From: an uncultured Chloracidobacterium sp.
GTDB lineage: Bacteria; Acidobacteriota; Blastocatellia; Pyrinomonadales; Pyrinomonadaceae
Direction of reading: 5' to 3'
Assembly (NCBI GenBank): GCA_937941715.1
Contig: CALDGX010000085.1
Coordinates: 1-64,000 of the forward strand
DNA length: 64,000 nt
Shown: positions 17,957 through 26,281 of the stretch, one piece after another
How positions within the stretch are numbered: position 1 is the first letter of the stretch
Layout of the letters: the number at the start of each line of letters is the position of its first letter
Notes under the pieces: model-generated
What the model was told of the DNA's origin: nothing
What the model saw: the letters and a program-made list of their open reading frames with translations, nothing else
The model's database searches: none
Position numbers and translations under genes: made by a program

Positions 17957-19534
17957 ATGGCCGCAATTTTCGAATACATAGACCGCCTGAGCGGTGCCGG
18001 CGATGGATCCGGCCCGGTCAAGCTGCTCGACCGGATCAGCTTTGTATTTCTCGTGCTGACGTTCCTGGCAGCACCGCACTCGATAGCCGCAACGCAGATC
18101 GCCTGGGGAATAGGGCTTTTGGCGATGATCATCCGAAAGGTGGTAAGGCCGCGCAAGTCCGGCACTCGGCGGCCGTTGGTCATCGCACTTTGGGTGTTTT
18201 TCGGATGGTCCGTAATAAGCGGTCTTTTCTCATACGAACCTGCGGTCTCTATCGACAGGCTTCGCGGTGTCGGACTGTTCTTGTTTGCCATATTCGTCAT
18301 CGAAGTCGTTCGAAACATTCGGACCGTCTATTTTCTGGCATTTGCGCTGATCGTCTCGTGTATGGTCAACGTGATCATGACGCCTATCCAACGGATCATC
18401 GGTCGGGGCGTAGAAATACACGGCGTCGCCCCTGACGGGCCGTTAGCCAAGTCAGGCTTGGGCGAGGGCGACACTTTGCTAAAGGCGGACGGCCAAAAAC
18501 TGTCTGATCCGCAACAGCTGGTCGACATTATCGTGACAAAAGGTTCGGCAAAGGTCGCTTTTCACCGGTCGGACTGGTATTCGTCGGCCGAGATCTTTGA
18601 GCGAGATCTGCTGCCGGGCGGCGACGCCAATTCAAGGCTGGGTGTCAGCACCTCGGGCCCAAGTCACTATTGGCGAATGATGGGGTTTTACAACCACTAT
18701 ACGACCTATGCCGAAGTGTTGCAGTTGATAATGTCACTGTTATTCGGTCTCTTGGCGGCGGCCGTCCTGAAAAGCCGGTCAACGACCCGAGTCAAAAGCG
18801 GTGCCCCGCGGCCGCCGGTTTCGTGGACAGTCTCGATATTTACCTCAACGCCTTTTCTGCTTGGCTCATTCGCGGCGATGTCTGTTGCGATGATAATGAC
18901 CGTGACCCGGGCATCACAATTATCCTTTATGATCGCCGCCGGCGTCATCGGAATGATCTTGATGAGCCGTAAGGCACTTATTCTTACAATCCTCGTTGCC
19001 ATTCCGGTCGGTGCAGCGGGCCTTTATCTCCTAAAAGAATCGCGTAAGGTAGGATTCTTCGACCCGAGAGATGAATCGTCGCAGTATCGAATGATGATGT
19101 GGCGCGACGGCTTCAGGATCTGGCAGGCCAGTCCGCGCAATGCAGTTATTGGTGTCGGTATGGACTCGATCCAAAAGCACTGGCAAGAGTGGGATATGTT
19201 CGACAAGGGATGGCAGCATATGGGGCATTTTCACTCAACTCCGGTGCAGTTGCTCGTTGAACGCGGCCTACCGGCCCTGATCCTTTGGCTAATGGTACTT
19301 GCTATCTACGCACGCACGCTCTGGAAGGGCATCGCGGCGAACAAGAATGGTGATTGGCGGGCGATCGGCATTATGGCCGGTTGCCTTGGCGGGGCGATCG
19401 GCTTCTTTTCGAGCGGCTTGGTCCACTGGAATCTGGGCGATTCTGAGGTTGCAATGGTCTTTTTCCTTTTGATGGGGATGGGCGTCAGGACGGTCGAACT
19501 TTCAGCTGACGGACAGCGTATTAATGCAAAGTGA
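17957..19534 (+). CDS. O-antigen ligase-like membrane protein with a PDZ-like insert
   Basis: A 525-residue multi-pass membrane protein of the Wzy/WaaL type, which joins or polymerises lipid-linked glycans on the outer face of the inner membrane. Helices occur around 30-75, 85-150, 255-275, 300-365 and 435-500. A periplasmic loop near 365-425 has DESSQYRMMMWRDGF and GVGMDS, the usual O-antigen ligase region. Unusually, about residues 150-235 form a PDZ-like module (GVEIHGVAPDGPLAKSGLGE, then GDTLLKADGQKL) inserted in an extracytoplasmic loop. That suggests recruitment by a partner tail. It is followed 19 bases later by a serine hydrolase gene. Confidence 0.82.
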   Translation: MAAIFEYIDRLSGAGDGSGPVKLLDRISFVFLVLTFLAAPHSIAATQIAWGIGLLAMIIRKVVRPRKSGTRRPLVIALWVFFGWSVISGLFSYEPAVSIDRLRGVGLFLFAIFVIEVVRNIRTVYFLAFALIVSCMVNVIMTPIQRIIGRGVEIHGVAPDGPLAKSGLGEGDTLLKADGQKLSDPQQLVDIIVTKGSAKVAFHRSDWYSSAEIFERDLLPGGDANSRLGVSTSGPSHYWRMMGFYNHYTTYAEVLQLIMSLLFGLLAAAVLKSRSTTRVKSGAPRPPVSWTVSIFTSTPFLLGSFAAMSVAMIMTVTRASQLSFMIAAGVIGMILMSRKALILTILVAIPVGAAGLYLLKESRKVGFFDPRDESSQYRMMMWRDGFRIWQASPRNAVIGVGMDSIQKHWQEWDMFDKGWQHMGHFHSTPVQLLVERGLPALILWLMVLAIYARTLWKGIAANKNGDWRAIGIMAGCLGGAIGFFSSGLVHWNLGDSEVAMVFFLLMGMGVRTVELSADGQRINAK

Positions 19535-19553
19535 TCGCTTAGGAGAATAATTG

Positions 19554-22007
19554 ATGAAACTTCGTAATTCGCGTGCAGCTCTGTCATTTTGGGTGTTTTT
19601 TGCGTTGGTATCGCTCTCGATCCCGCAGATTGGCTATTCGCAGTCGACTGCTGTTCGAAGCGAAAAGGGCGGCGATCTATCAGCTCAACTCGCGGCGATC
19701 GAAAGCAAGGTCGAAACAAGGCGAAAGGAACTTGGGATACCGGGAATGTCGCTTGCGATCGTCAAGGACGATAAGGTCATCTATCTAAAGGGCCTGGGGC
19801 TCAAGGACTTTGAAAAAAAGGTTGCGGTCACACCCGATACACAGTTCGCGATCGGTTCGGCGACCAAGGCGTTTACGGCCCTTTCGGTTTTGATGTCGCA
19901 GGATCAGGGAAAGCTCTCTCTCGACGATTCGCCTAAAAAATATCTGCCGTATTTCAAAATGTTCGACCCCGATGCGGACAAGAACATACTGATCCGCGAT
20001 CTCCTGTCGCACTCGTCCGGGCTCAACCGAACAGACCTCGCGATGATCACCGGGCGGCTGAACCGATCTGAGTTAATACAGGTTGCCGCCCAAGCAAAGC
20101 CGACCGCCAAGCTGCGTGAAAAGTTTCAGTATCAGAACATAATGTTCGCGGCCGCCGGCGAGATCGTCGCCCAGGTGCAAAAAGAGCCTTGGGAAAAGTT
20201 CATTCCTGAAAAGATATTCAAACCGCTCGGGATGAACAACAGCACGATGTCGATGAAACAAATGCAAAAGGCAAAGGACTATTCATTTGGCTACGAATAC
20301 AACTTTGACACAAAGGTCACCGAGCGCAAACCGTTTCGTGAGATCGACCAGGTTGCACCGGCGGGTTCGATCAACTCGAGCGCACGGGATATGGCCGAAT
20401 GGCTGCGATTCGTGATCAACGGCGGTACAGTCGGCGGGAAGCGCCTGGTTTCCGAAAAGAGCTATGAAGAATGGCTCAAACCGCAAATGAAGATCGCGGG
20501 AACGACAAGCTACGGTTTTGGCTGGTTTCTCCAGGAATGGAACGGACTAAAGGTGGTCCAGCATGGCGGCAACATCGACGGATTTAACTCGATGGTCGCT
20601 ATGATACCTGAAAAGAAGATCGGGTTTGTAATGCTCACAAACGTGTCGGGCTCAAGTCTCGGTAACGAACTGATGCAGATCGTTTGGGAAAACCTGATCG
20701 GCGCTCCAAAGGTTGACGAAAGCGTCAAGCTCCCCGTCAAGACGATGGAGCGAATGATCGGTAAGTACAGGTTGGCTGCGGCCAATTTGGACTTTGAAGT
20801 AAAGATCGTCGGCGATGACCTTGTCATGGTCGTGCCCGGCCAACCTGAGTATAAACTGCAGCGAACGGGACCGCGGCAATTCAAGATGGTCGGAGCTCCT
20901 GACGGATTTGCTGTTAAGTTCAATCCGGAGCAGGGCGATGCTACCGAATTGTATCTGCAGCAGCCGCAGGGAAACTACACACTTCCCAGGATCAACGCGG
21001 ACGGTTCGTTGGCAAAGAGCCCTGAATCGAAGGCCGGTTCGGCCGGGGGAGCAGCCGAATTGGTTGGCAAATACACAGTTCCCGGCGGCGGAGTCGAGGT
21101 CAATATCATTGAATCAGGTGGAAAGGTGACGTTCAACATCCCGGGCCAGCAGCCGTATTCGCTCGGCGAAAAAGCAAAGGACGTCTATTCACTCTCGCCG
21201 TTGCCCGACACTTACTTCCTTACGGCAAAACGCGATACCGCCGGCAAGATCACAAGTGTCGCGGTCACGCAGCCGGAAGGAGTGTTCAATTTCGAAAGGA
21301 TCGACGGCGGCGGCGAACCGAAGGACATGATCTCGGCCGATGAACTGATGAAAAGATCGGTTGAGGCGATCGGCGGCGAGGCGAACCTACGCAAGATCAC
21401 TACACGATACACCGAGGAAGATGTTGATTTTGAAAATCAGGGCGTCCAGGGTAGATCGATCAGTTGGGCAAAGGCACCGGATCGAACCGCTACCGATATG
21501 ACGATGATCGCTCTCGGAAAGACAATAGCGACCGGTTGGGAGTATTTTGACGGCACCGGCGGCGAAGAAATATACAGCTTTGCGCCGGCTGACAAATACA
21601 CCGGCAAGCGGCTCGAAGATGTGGCACTCTCGGCCAACTTCTATGCCCCGCTTGAGTGGAAGACACTTTACAAAAAGGTCACGATCCGGAACAAGGCGAA
21701 GGTTGGCGACGACGAGTGCTATGTGGTGGATTTTGAACCGATCAAGGGTAGCAGTTTCGTAGAATATTATTCTACAAAGACGTTCTTGCTTCGAAAGCGT
21801 ACCGGCGTCATACCCTCAAGCACTAGCGAGCAAAAAACGCCGTACACGGTCACCTATGACGATTACCGCTCCGTCGACGGCATCATGCTGCCGTTCAAGA
21901 TCTCAAGTTTCAACCCGGGCAACGGCAATATTGTAACTGTGGTAAAGGCTTATAAACACAATGTCCCGGTCAACGATGATCTTTTCAAGCCGAGAAAGGT
22001 AAAGTAA
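19554..22007 (+). CDS. Secreted serine hydrolase (class C beta-lactamase family) with C-terminal beta domains
   Basis: A secreted protein of 817 residues; the ATG at 19554 has AGGAG eight bases upstream. After the signal peptide (ends IGYSQ) a beta-lactamase/DD-peptidase-type domain (about 35-385) shows the SATK nucleophile motif, YQN as the second motif and VQHGGNIDGF as the third. Two related beta modules follow (about 395-485 and 500-585), each with a PGQP(E/Q)Y(K/S)L element. The last 200 residues begin DELMKRSVEAIGGEANLRKI and resemble the LolA-like beta fold found in envelope proteins. It is probably a peptidase or esterase of the periplasm rather than a resistance enzyme. Substrate unknown. 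Confidence 0.86.
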   Translation: MKLRNSRAALSFWVFFALVSLSIPQIGYSQSTAVRSEKGGDLSAQLAAIESKVETRRKELGIPGMSLAIVKDDKVIYLKGLGLKDFEKKVAVTPDTQFAIGSATKAFTALSVLMSQDQGKLSLDDSPKKYLPYFKMFDPDADKNILIRDLLSHSSGLNRTDLAMITGRLNRSELIQVAAQAKPTAKLREKFQYQNIMFAAAGEIVAQVQKEPWEKFIPEKIFKPLGMNNSTMSMKQMQKAKDYSFGYEYNFDTKVTERKPFREIDQVAPAGSINSSARDMAEWLRFVINGGTVGGKRLVSEKSYEEWLKPQMKIAGTTSYGFGWFLQEWNGLKVVQHGGNIDGFNSMVAMIPEKKIGFVMLTNVSGSSLGNELMQIVWENLIGAPKVDESVKLPVKTMERMIGKYRLAAANLDFEVKIVGDDLVMVVPGQPEYKLQRTGPRQFKMVGAPDGFAVKFNPEQGDATELYLQQPQGNYTLPRINADGSLAKSPESKAGSAGGAAELVGKYTVPGGGVEVNIIESGGKVTFNIPGQQPYSLGEKAKDVYSLSPLPDTYFLTAKRDTAGKITSVAVTQPEGVFNFERIDGGGEPKDMISADELMKRSVEAIGGEANLRKITTRYTEEDVDFENQGVQGRSISWAKAPDRTATDMTMIALGKTIATGWEYFDGTGGEEIYSFAPADKYTGKRLEDVALSANFYAPLEWKTLYKKVTIRNKAKVGDDECYVVDFEPIKGSSFVEYYSTKTFLLRKRTGVIPSSTSEQKTPYTVTYDDYRSVDGIMLPFKISSFNPGNGNIVTVVKAYKHNVPVNDDLFKPRKVK

Positions 22008-22013
22008 TTTCGT

Positions 22014-22907
22014 TTACCGGACGGAATCGATGCCGGCGACGGCCATTAAGTCGGGAACGTATGCAGGCTCGCTGTGGTCGAAGACTTCGTCCAGTTCCTT
22101 TTCGACGCTGCCATGGCCGGCAGGGATCGACTTGATCATAGGTTGGAAATTTCGAAAATCGTAGAGCTCGTTATCAAGTAGGTGTGAACCCGTAACATTG
22201 GTCAACGCCGTCATCATCGTCGCACGGATGAACGGCGTTTCCTTTTCCAATTCATTTATCAGACGCTTGACACGGGCACGCTTAAGATTGGGCTGCGAAC
22301 CGCACAAATTGCAAGGGATGATCGGAAACCCTTGTTCGTCAGAGTACTTTTGTATCTCTTTCTCCTGACAGTATGCGAGCGGTCGAATGATCGTGTTTCG
22401 GCCATCGTCTGAACGTAGTATCGGCGGCATTGCCTTAAGCTGGCCGACATAAAAGAGGTTCATCAAGAACGTAGCGATGATGTCGTCACCATGGTGTCCG
22501 AGCGCGATCTTGGTACAACCTTCCTCGACTGCGACTGAATAAAGAATACCCCTGCGAAGCCGTGAGCAAAGCGAACAGTACGTCTTGCCCTCCGGGATGT
22601 GGGCCGTCACGATCGAATATGTGTCTTCTTCGACAATACGGTATTTGACGCCGACGCTCTCGAGATAGTCGGGCAGGACGTTTTCCGGAAAGTCAGGCTG
22701 CTTCTGGTCCAGATTAACGGCGAGGATCTCAAATTTTACGGGTGCACGCCGCTGAACGTCCAGCAGCAGATCAAGCATCGTAAAACTGTCTTTTCCACCC
22801 GAAAGACAGACCATCACCTTGTCGCCCTCCTCGATCATCGAGAAATCAGCGATAGCATTGCCCATCTTTTTGAGCAATCTGGTCTTTGTCTTGGTCTCAG
22901 TACGCAA
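22014..22907 (-). CDS. ttcA: tRNA 2-thiocytidine synthetase TtcA
   Basis: A 297-residue PP-loop ATPase that installs 2-thiocytidine at position 32 of certain tRNAs using an Fe-S cluster. The ATP loop is SGGKDSFTMLDLL near residue 35. The two cysteines of YCSLCSRLRRG and the CNLCGSQPNLKR segment supply the cluster ligands typical of the TtcA family. PLAYCQEKEI is another family block. Start at ATG 22907 gives the expected length. It converges with the preceding serine hydrolase, leaving a 6-base gap. Its sulfur presumably comes from a cysteine desulfurase such as the one at 11216. Confidence 0.9.
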   Translation of the reverse strand: MRTETKTKTRLLKKMGNAIADFSMIEEGDKVMVCLSGGKDSFTMLDLLLDVQRRAPVKFEILAVNLDQKQPDFPENVLPDYLESVGVKYRIVEEDTYSIVTAHIPEGKTYCSLCSRLRRGILYSVAVEEGCTKIALGHHGDDIIATFLMNLFYVGQLKAMPPILRSDDGRNTIIRPLAYCQEKEIQKYSDEQGFPIIPCNLCGSQPNLKRARVKRLINELEKETPFIRATMMTALTNVTGSHLLDNELYDFRNFQPMIKSIPAGHGSVEKELDEVFDHSEPAYVPDLMAVAGIDSVR

Positions 22908-23050
22908 CGATTTTCACAGCCTCCGAAAATTATGAATTCTGACACGCCGGAGATGAAATAACAACCTCAAAATAGTACTAGACACACCTGCAAAAAGTCA
23001 TCTATTATTTAGGGGTCGGGAACAATGCGTGGATTTCGGGTGAGATCTGT

Positions 23051-23773
23051 ATGTCTTTGACATTTAGGTCGATGGATCTCATTTCCCTTCACAAACGGCA
23101 TTTCGGACGAATTTCTTCAGCGAGGATTAATAAAAATATGATCAGAATGGGCAGGAACATCAGAACGGAACCGGCCGCAAGCAGCGATATTCCAAATCAT
23201 CCCGCCGCCGACTCGGGTATTCATTATCAGATGGATGCTCCAGCCGCATCAACCAGAGCTATTTCGGAAAGCGATTCGATGGCCCGTGACATTAAAGAAG
23301 GCCGTCTGAGCGGTTTTGTCGGACATGGCACTACATTGACCGGTGAAACTGAATTTCATGCGATGCTGAGGGTTGACGGACATCTGATCGGAACGGTGTC
23401 ATCCGCATCCGGCACTTTGATCATCGGAACCAACGGCCAGGTCGATGCAAACATAATGGTCGCCGCCGCGATGGTCAATGGCACCGTAAATGGTGATATT
23501 TACGCTAGCGAGAAACTCCAGCTTGGCCGTACGGCACGCGTGATGGGCAATATCCACAGTCCGCGGCTCGTCGTCGAGGAAGGAGCCATACTTGAGGGCA
23601 GCTGCAATATGCTCAAGGCCCGCGAAACTGAAGAAGAGGAACTCGCTGCTGCGATCGAACCGGAACCCGAAGAGGCACTGGACTACCAGCATGCGTCCGA
23701 AGACACCGAGACGGCTACCTTGTTTAGCACGGACGAGGACGACGACGAATCGGCCGGCGCAGCAACGGCTTGA
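23051..23773 (+). CDS. Bactofilin
   Basis: A cytoskeletal polymer-forming protein of up to 240 residues. The core (about 95-195) is the bactofilin right-handed beta helix: LSGFVGHGTTLTGE, LRVDGHLIGTV, GTNGQVDANIMVAAAMVNG, and a GDIYASEKLQLG strand. The C-terminal tail is strongly acidic (EEEELAAAIEPEPEE and DEDDDE), and the N-terminal tail is low complexity, both typical flexible ends. The start is uncertain: ATG 23051 gives the longest form, while ATG 23138, preceded by GAGG, would drop 29 residues that do not look conserved. A hairpin follows the stop. Bactofilins affect cell shape and wall localisation. Confidence 0.88.
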   Translation: MSLTFRSMDLISLHKRHFGRISSARINKNMIRMGRNIRTEPAASSDIPNHPAADSGIHYQMDAPAASTRAISESDSMARDIKEGRLSGFVGHGTTLTGETEFHAMLRVDGHLIGTVSSASGTLIIGTNGQVDANIMVAAAMVNGTVNGDIYASEKLQLGRTARVMGNIHSPRLVVEEGAILEGSCNMLKARETEEEELAAAIEPEPEEALDYQHASEDTETATLFSTDEDDDESAGAATA

Positions 23774-23793
23774 TCAGAGGTATTTTTAAGAAC

Positions 23794-23827
23794 CGGAAAG
23801 GGCGGCGGCGACCGCCATTTTCCGTTT
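23794..23827 (+). terminator. Hairpin terminator between bactofilin and mscL
   Basis: CGGAAA (23794-23799) pairs with TTTCCG (23818-23823), and the inner GGCGG pairs with CCGCC across a small internal loop. A short T-containing stretch follows. It is a plausible but not strong terminator. Confidence 0.45.
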
Positions 23828-23855
23828 ATTGCAGAGACTGACGAAGGAGAAAGCA

Positions 23856-24275
23856 ATGCTAAATGAATTTAAGGCGTTCATCGCCCGTGGAAACGTACTT
23901 GATCTGGCCATCGGCGTAATTATCGGAGCCGCATTCGGCAAGATCGTAACGACGTTCACCGAAGGCATAATAATGCCGATCGTCGGACTGGTCACAGGCG
24001 GCGTTGATTTTAAGTCCAAGTTCTATGATCTGAGCGGCAAGCTCGGTCCGGGTGCGACCGTTGAACAGATCGATGCGGCAGTAAAGGGCGGGGCGCCTCT
24101 TTTGCGTTACGGACAACTGATAAGCGACATCATCACATTTTTGATCGTTGCATTTGTAATGTTCATTATCGCCAAGGCCGCAATGAGCTATTTCGCAAAG
24201 TTGGCTGCTCAAACGCCTCCGCCTCCCCAGGAAGCTCTGCTGGGCGAGATCCGCGATCTGCTCAAGAATAAGTAG
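23856..24275 (+). CDS. mscL: Large-conductance mechanosensitive channel MscL
   Basis: A 139-residue inner membrane channel that opens under high membrane tension to release solutes during osmotic downshock. The N-terminal amphipathic helix MLNEFKAFIARGNVLDLAIG and the first membrane helix with GVIIGAAFGKIV are characteristic; the second helix is near residues 85-110 and the C-terminal bundle ends LLGEIRDLLKNK. ATG 23856 is chosen because GGAG lies about 7 bases upstream; the upstream ATG at 23829 would place this site inside the gene. It converges with the folate cyclo-ligase gene. Confidence 0.95.
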   Translation: MLNEFKAFIARGNVLDLAIGVIIGAAFGKIVTTFTEGIIMPIVGLVTGGVDFKSKFYDLSGKLGPGATVEQIDAAVKGGAPLLRYGQLISDIITFLIVAFVMFIIAKAAMSYFAKLAAQTPPPPQEALLGEIRDLLKNK

Positions 24276-24318
24276 GATGGTCCGCATTCGAGCGTGCGGT
24301 TCGGCGATCTGTCCGGGA

Positions 24319-24891
24319 TCAAAATCTGTAAGTCTCTTCGGGCGTTAGGCACGCGTCGAGCCTTATGTCATGCTCAGCGACATCGTCGATCCGGTCGATC
24401 GGCCCGAACTGGTTGACACCGATCTTTAGGCAATCAGGCCTGCACTTCGCGAGAAACCGGTCATAGAGGCCCTTTCCGTAACCTGTTCGATAGCCTGACC
24501 TGTCAAAACAGAGGAGGGGAACGACAACCAGATCAAGGTCGGACGGTTCGACTTGATCGCCGATCGATGGTTCACTGATACCCCAACTGTTCTCAACCAT
24601 CAATGTTCGGGATGAGAATGCGATATGTTCCAGCTCGCCGGTACCTGATCGCATTTTGGGGGCGACCGTCCGGATCTCAGGATGATCGCGCCAAAGCCGA
24701 CCAATGATCAATGACGTATCGACCTCATTGAACTTCGGTATCGACACAAAAATATGGACCGTCCGGATACGCCTCAGTTCGAAGGTGGCGAAGAACCGGT
24801 CGGCGATCTTACGACTTGATCTGTCCGCGAATTCGGGCAGAAGTTCAGATCGCCTTTTTAGGTATTCTTTGCGGAGTTCGGCTTTGAACAT
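24319..24891 (-). CDS. 5-formyltetrahydrofolate cyclo-ligase
   Basis: A 190-residue cytoplasmic enzyme that converts 5-formyl-THF to 5,10-methenyl-THF using ATP. The diagnostic C-terminal loop is GYRTGYGKGLYDRFL, matching the family GYGxGxYDRFL motif. The N-terminal KAELRKEYLKRR helix and the LVVVPLLCFDRSGYR segment also fit. Length is normal for the YgfA/MTHFS family. It is the last gene of a short minus-strand group after mnmA and a small basic protein gene, with gaps of 12 and 15 bases, so it is probably co-transcribed. Confidence 0.9.
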   Translation of the reverse strand: MFKAELRKEYLKRRSELLPEFADRSSRKIADRFFATFELRRIRTVHIFVSIPKFNEVDTSLIIGRLWRDHPEIRTVAPKMRSGTGELEHIAFSSRTLMVENSWGISEPSIGDQVEPSDLDLVVVPLLCFDRSGYRTGYGKGLYDRFLAKCRPDCLKIGVNQFGPIDRIDDVAEHDIRLDACLTPEETYRF

Positions 24892-24906
24892 CGGGGGATC
24901 GGAGCG

Positions 24907-25095
24907 TCAGCCACGCTTCTTTTCCGGCCGCAGCCTCTTGGCAACGGCGGTCGACGGGGTAACCTGGGCGGCTCGCAACTCTTGGCCAGCGTTGGCGGTA
25001 ACTGCCGCTTTGGCAGCGGCAAGCAACTTTGACTCATTGACGACCTTTAGTGCGGCCTTTGCATTCTTGCTAAGTCGCCGTTTCTCTTTTGCCAT
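24907..25095 (-). CDS. Small basic protein of unknown function
   Basis: A 62-residue protein rich in Lys, Arg and Ala, starting MAKEKRRLSKNAKAALKVV and ending RLRPEKKRG. It has no cysteine and no membrane segment. AGGAAA a few bases before the ATG serves as a ribosome binding site. It sits in a tight operon between mnmA and the folate cyclo-ligase. The composition suggests nucleic acid binding, perhaps RNA or ribosome associated, but I recognise no family. The tight placement supports it being a real gene. Confidence 0.6.
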   Translation of the reverse strand: MAKEKRRLSKNAKAALKVVNESKLLAAAKAAVTANAGQELRAAQVTPSTAVAKRLRPEKKRG

Positions 25096-25107
25096 AATTT
25101 CCTTTTT

Positions 25108-26217
25108 CTAGGTTCTGGTGATCCATCCACCGCCCACAACTTCGTCGCCATTATAAAAGATCGTCGCCTGTCCGGGAGTGATGGCTCGTTGCGGTTCGTC
25201 GAACACAATGCGGGCGCGAGCGTCGGGCAGGGCTGTGATCGTAGCCATCGCCGGGTCGTGCCGGTAACGGATCTTAACCTCGGCCCGAACCGGCATCGCC
25301 GGTTCGTCGAAAGCCACCCAATTTACGCCATTTGCGACAAACTCGACCGACTCGAGATCGTCGGCCTCGCCAACGATGATCTGATTTTTGGCTCGCTCGA
25401 TCTGTACGACATAAAGCGGCTTTTCATGGGCAATACCGAGACCGCGGCGTTGTCCGATCGTGTAACGATGGATCCCCGAATGTGCTCCGATCGTCTCGCC
25501 GGCCATATTTACTATCGCTCCACCCTCCGGCAGTTCCGCTATGCGACCTTCATGTTCCAGATAACGATCTATGAATCCCGAGTAGTTACCATCCGGCACA
25601 AAACAGATCTCTTGAGACTCCTGCTTTTCGGCGGTGTAGAGATCGGCGTTTCGAGCAATATCACGGACGTCGCTTTTGGCCATGTCACCCAGCGGAAACA
25701 TTGATCGTGATAACTGTTCCTGGTTTAGCTCCCACAAAAAATAGCTCTGATCCTTCCAGTGGTTTCTGCCGCGAAAGAGCCTGTACCGATCGGCGGCTGT
25801 ATCGTATTCAACGCGGGCATAGTGACCGGTTGCGACCTTTTCACATCCGAGCGAAAGAGCCATACGGTCAAGCGAAGCAAACTTCAGCCGCGAATTACAC
25901 GCGACGCACGGTATAGGTGTCTCACCGGATAAATAACTTTGGACAAAAGGTTCGACGACTGACCGTTCGAAATCGTCCTCCAGATTCAAAACGTAAAATG
26001 GAAACCCGAGATTTTGGGCCACGCGGCGAGCGTCGTAAACGTCATCGAGCGAACAGCAACGCGACGGCAACGGGTCACCATTCTCGTCGACATTGATATT
26101 TCGGCGCTGGTTCCACAACTGCATAGTGAAGCCCACCAACTCGTGGCCCTCATCTCTCAATAGTGCCGCTGCCGCCGAACTATCGACGCCGCCGCTCATC
26201 GCAACCGCAATTTTCAT
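25108..26217 (-). CDS. mnmA: tRNA-specific 2-thiouridylase MnmA
   Basis: A 369-residue enzyme that thiolates U34 of tRNA-Lys, -Glu and -Gln. The PP-loop is AMSGGVDSSAAAALL at the N-terminus. CCSLDDVYDARRVA and the catalytic CVACNSRLKF cysteine (in TPIPCVACN) are present, with the second catalytic cysteine in QEICFVPDG. The GQRRGLGIA segment belongs to the central domain. Start at ATG 26217 gives the normal length. It leads a three-gene minus-strand group. MnmG at the right end of the window modifies the same wobble uridine. Confidence 0.96.
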   Translation of the reverse strand: MKIAVAMSGGVDSSAAAALLRDEGHELVGFTMQLWNQRRNINVDENGDPLPSRCCSLDDVYDARRVAQNLGFPFYVLNLEDDFERSVVEPFVQSYLSGETPIPCVACNSRLKFASLDRMALSLGCEKVATGHYARVEYDTAADRYRLFRGRNHWKDQSYFLWELNQEQLSRSMFPLGDMAKSDVRDIARNADLYTAEKQESQEICFVPDGNYSGFIDRYLEHEGRIAELPEGGAIVNMAGETIGAHSGIHRYTIGQRRGLGIAHEKPLYVVQIERAKNQIIVGEADDLESVEFVANGVNWVAFDEPAMPVRAEVKIRYRHDPAMATITALPDARARIVFDEPQRAITPGQATIFYNGDEVVGGGWITRT

Positions 26218-26281
26218 AACGCTCTCAAATATACAAGTATAACGGCTGGAAGCGGTGTTTGAAACTGTTGTGCCGGGCGAG

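Noticed and set aside
24282..24299. CCGCA/TGCGG hairpin between mscL and the folate ligase as a terminator
   Set aside because: Five-base arms and no T run on either strand make it too weak to call.
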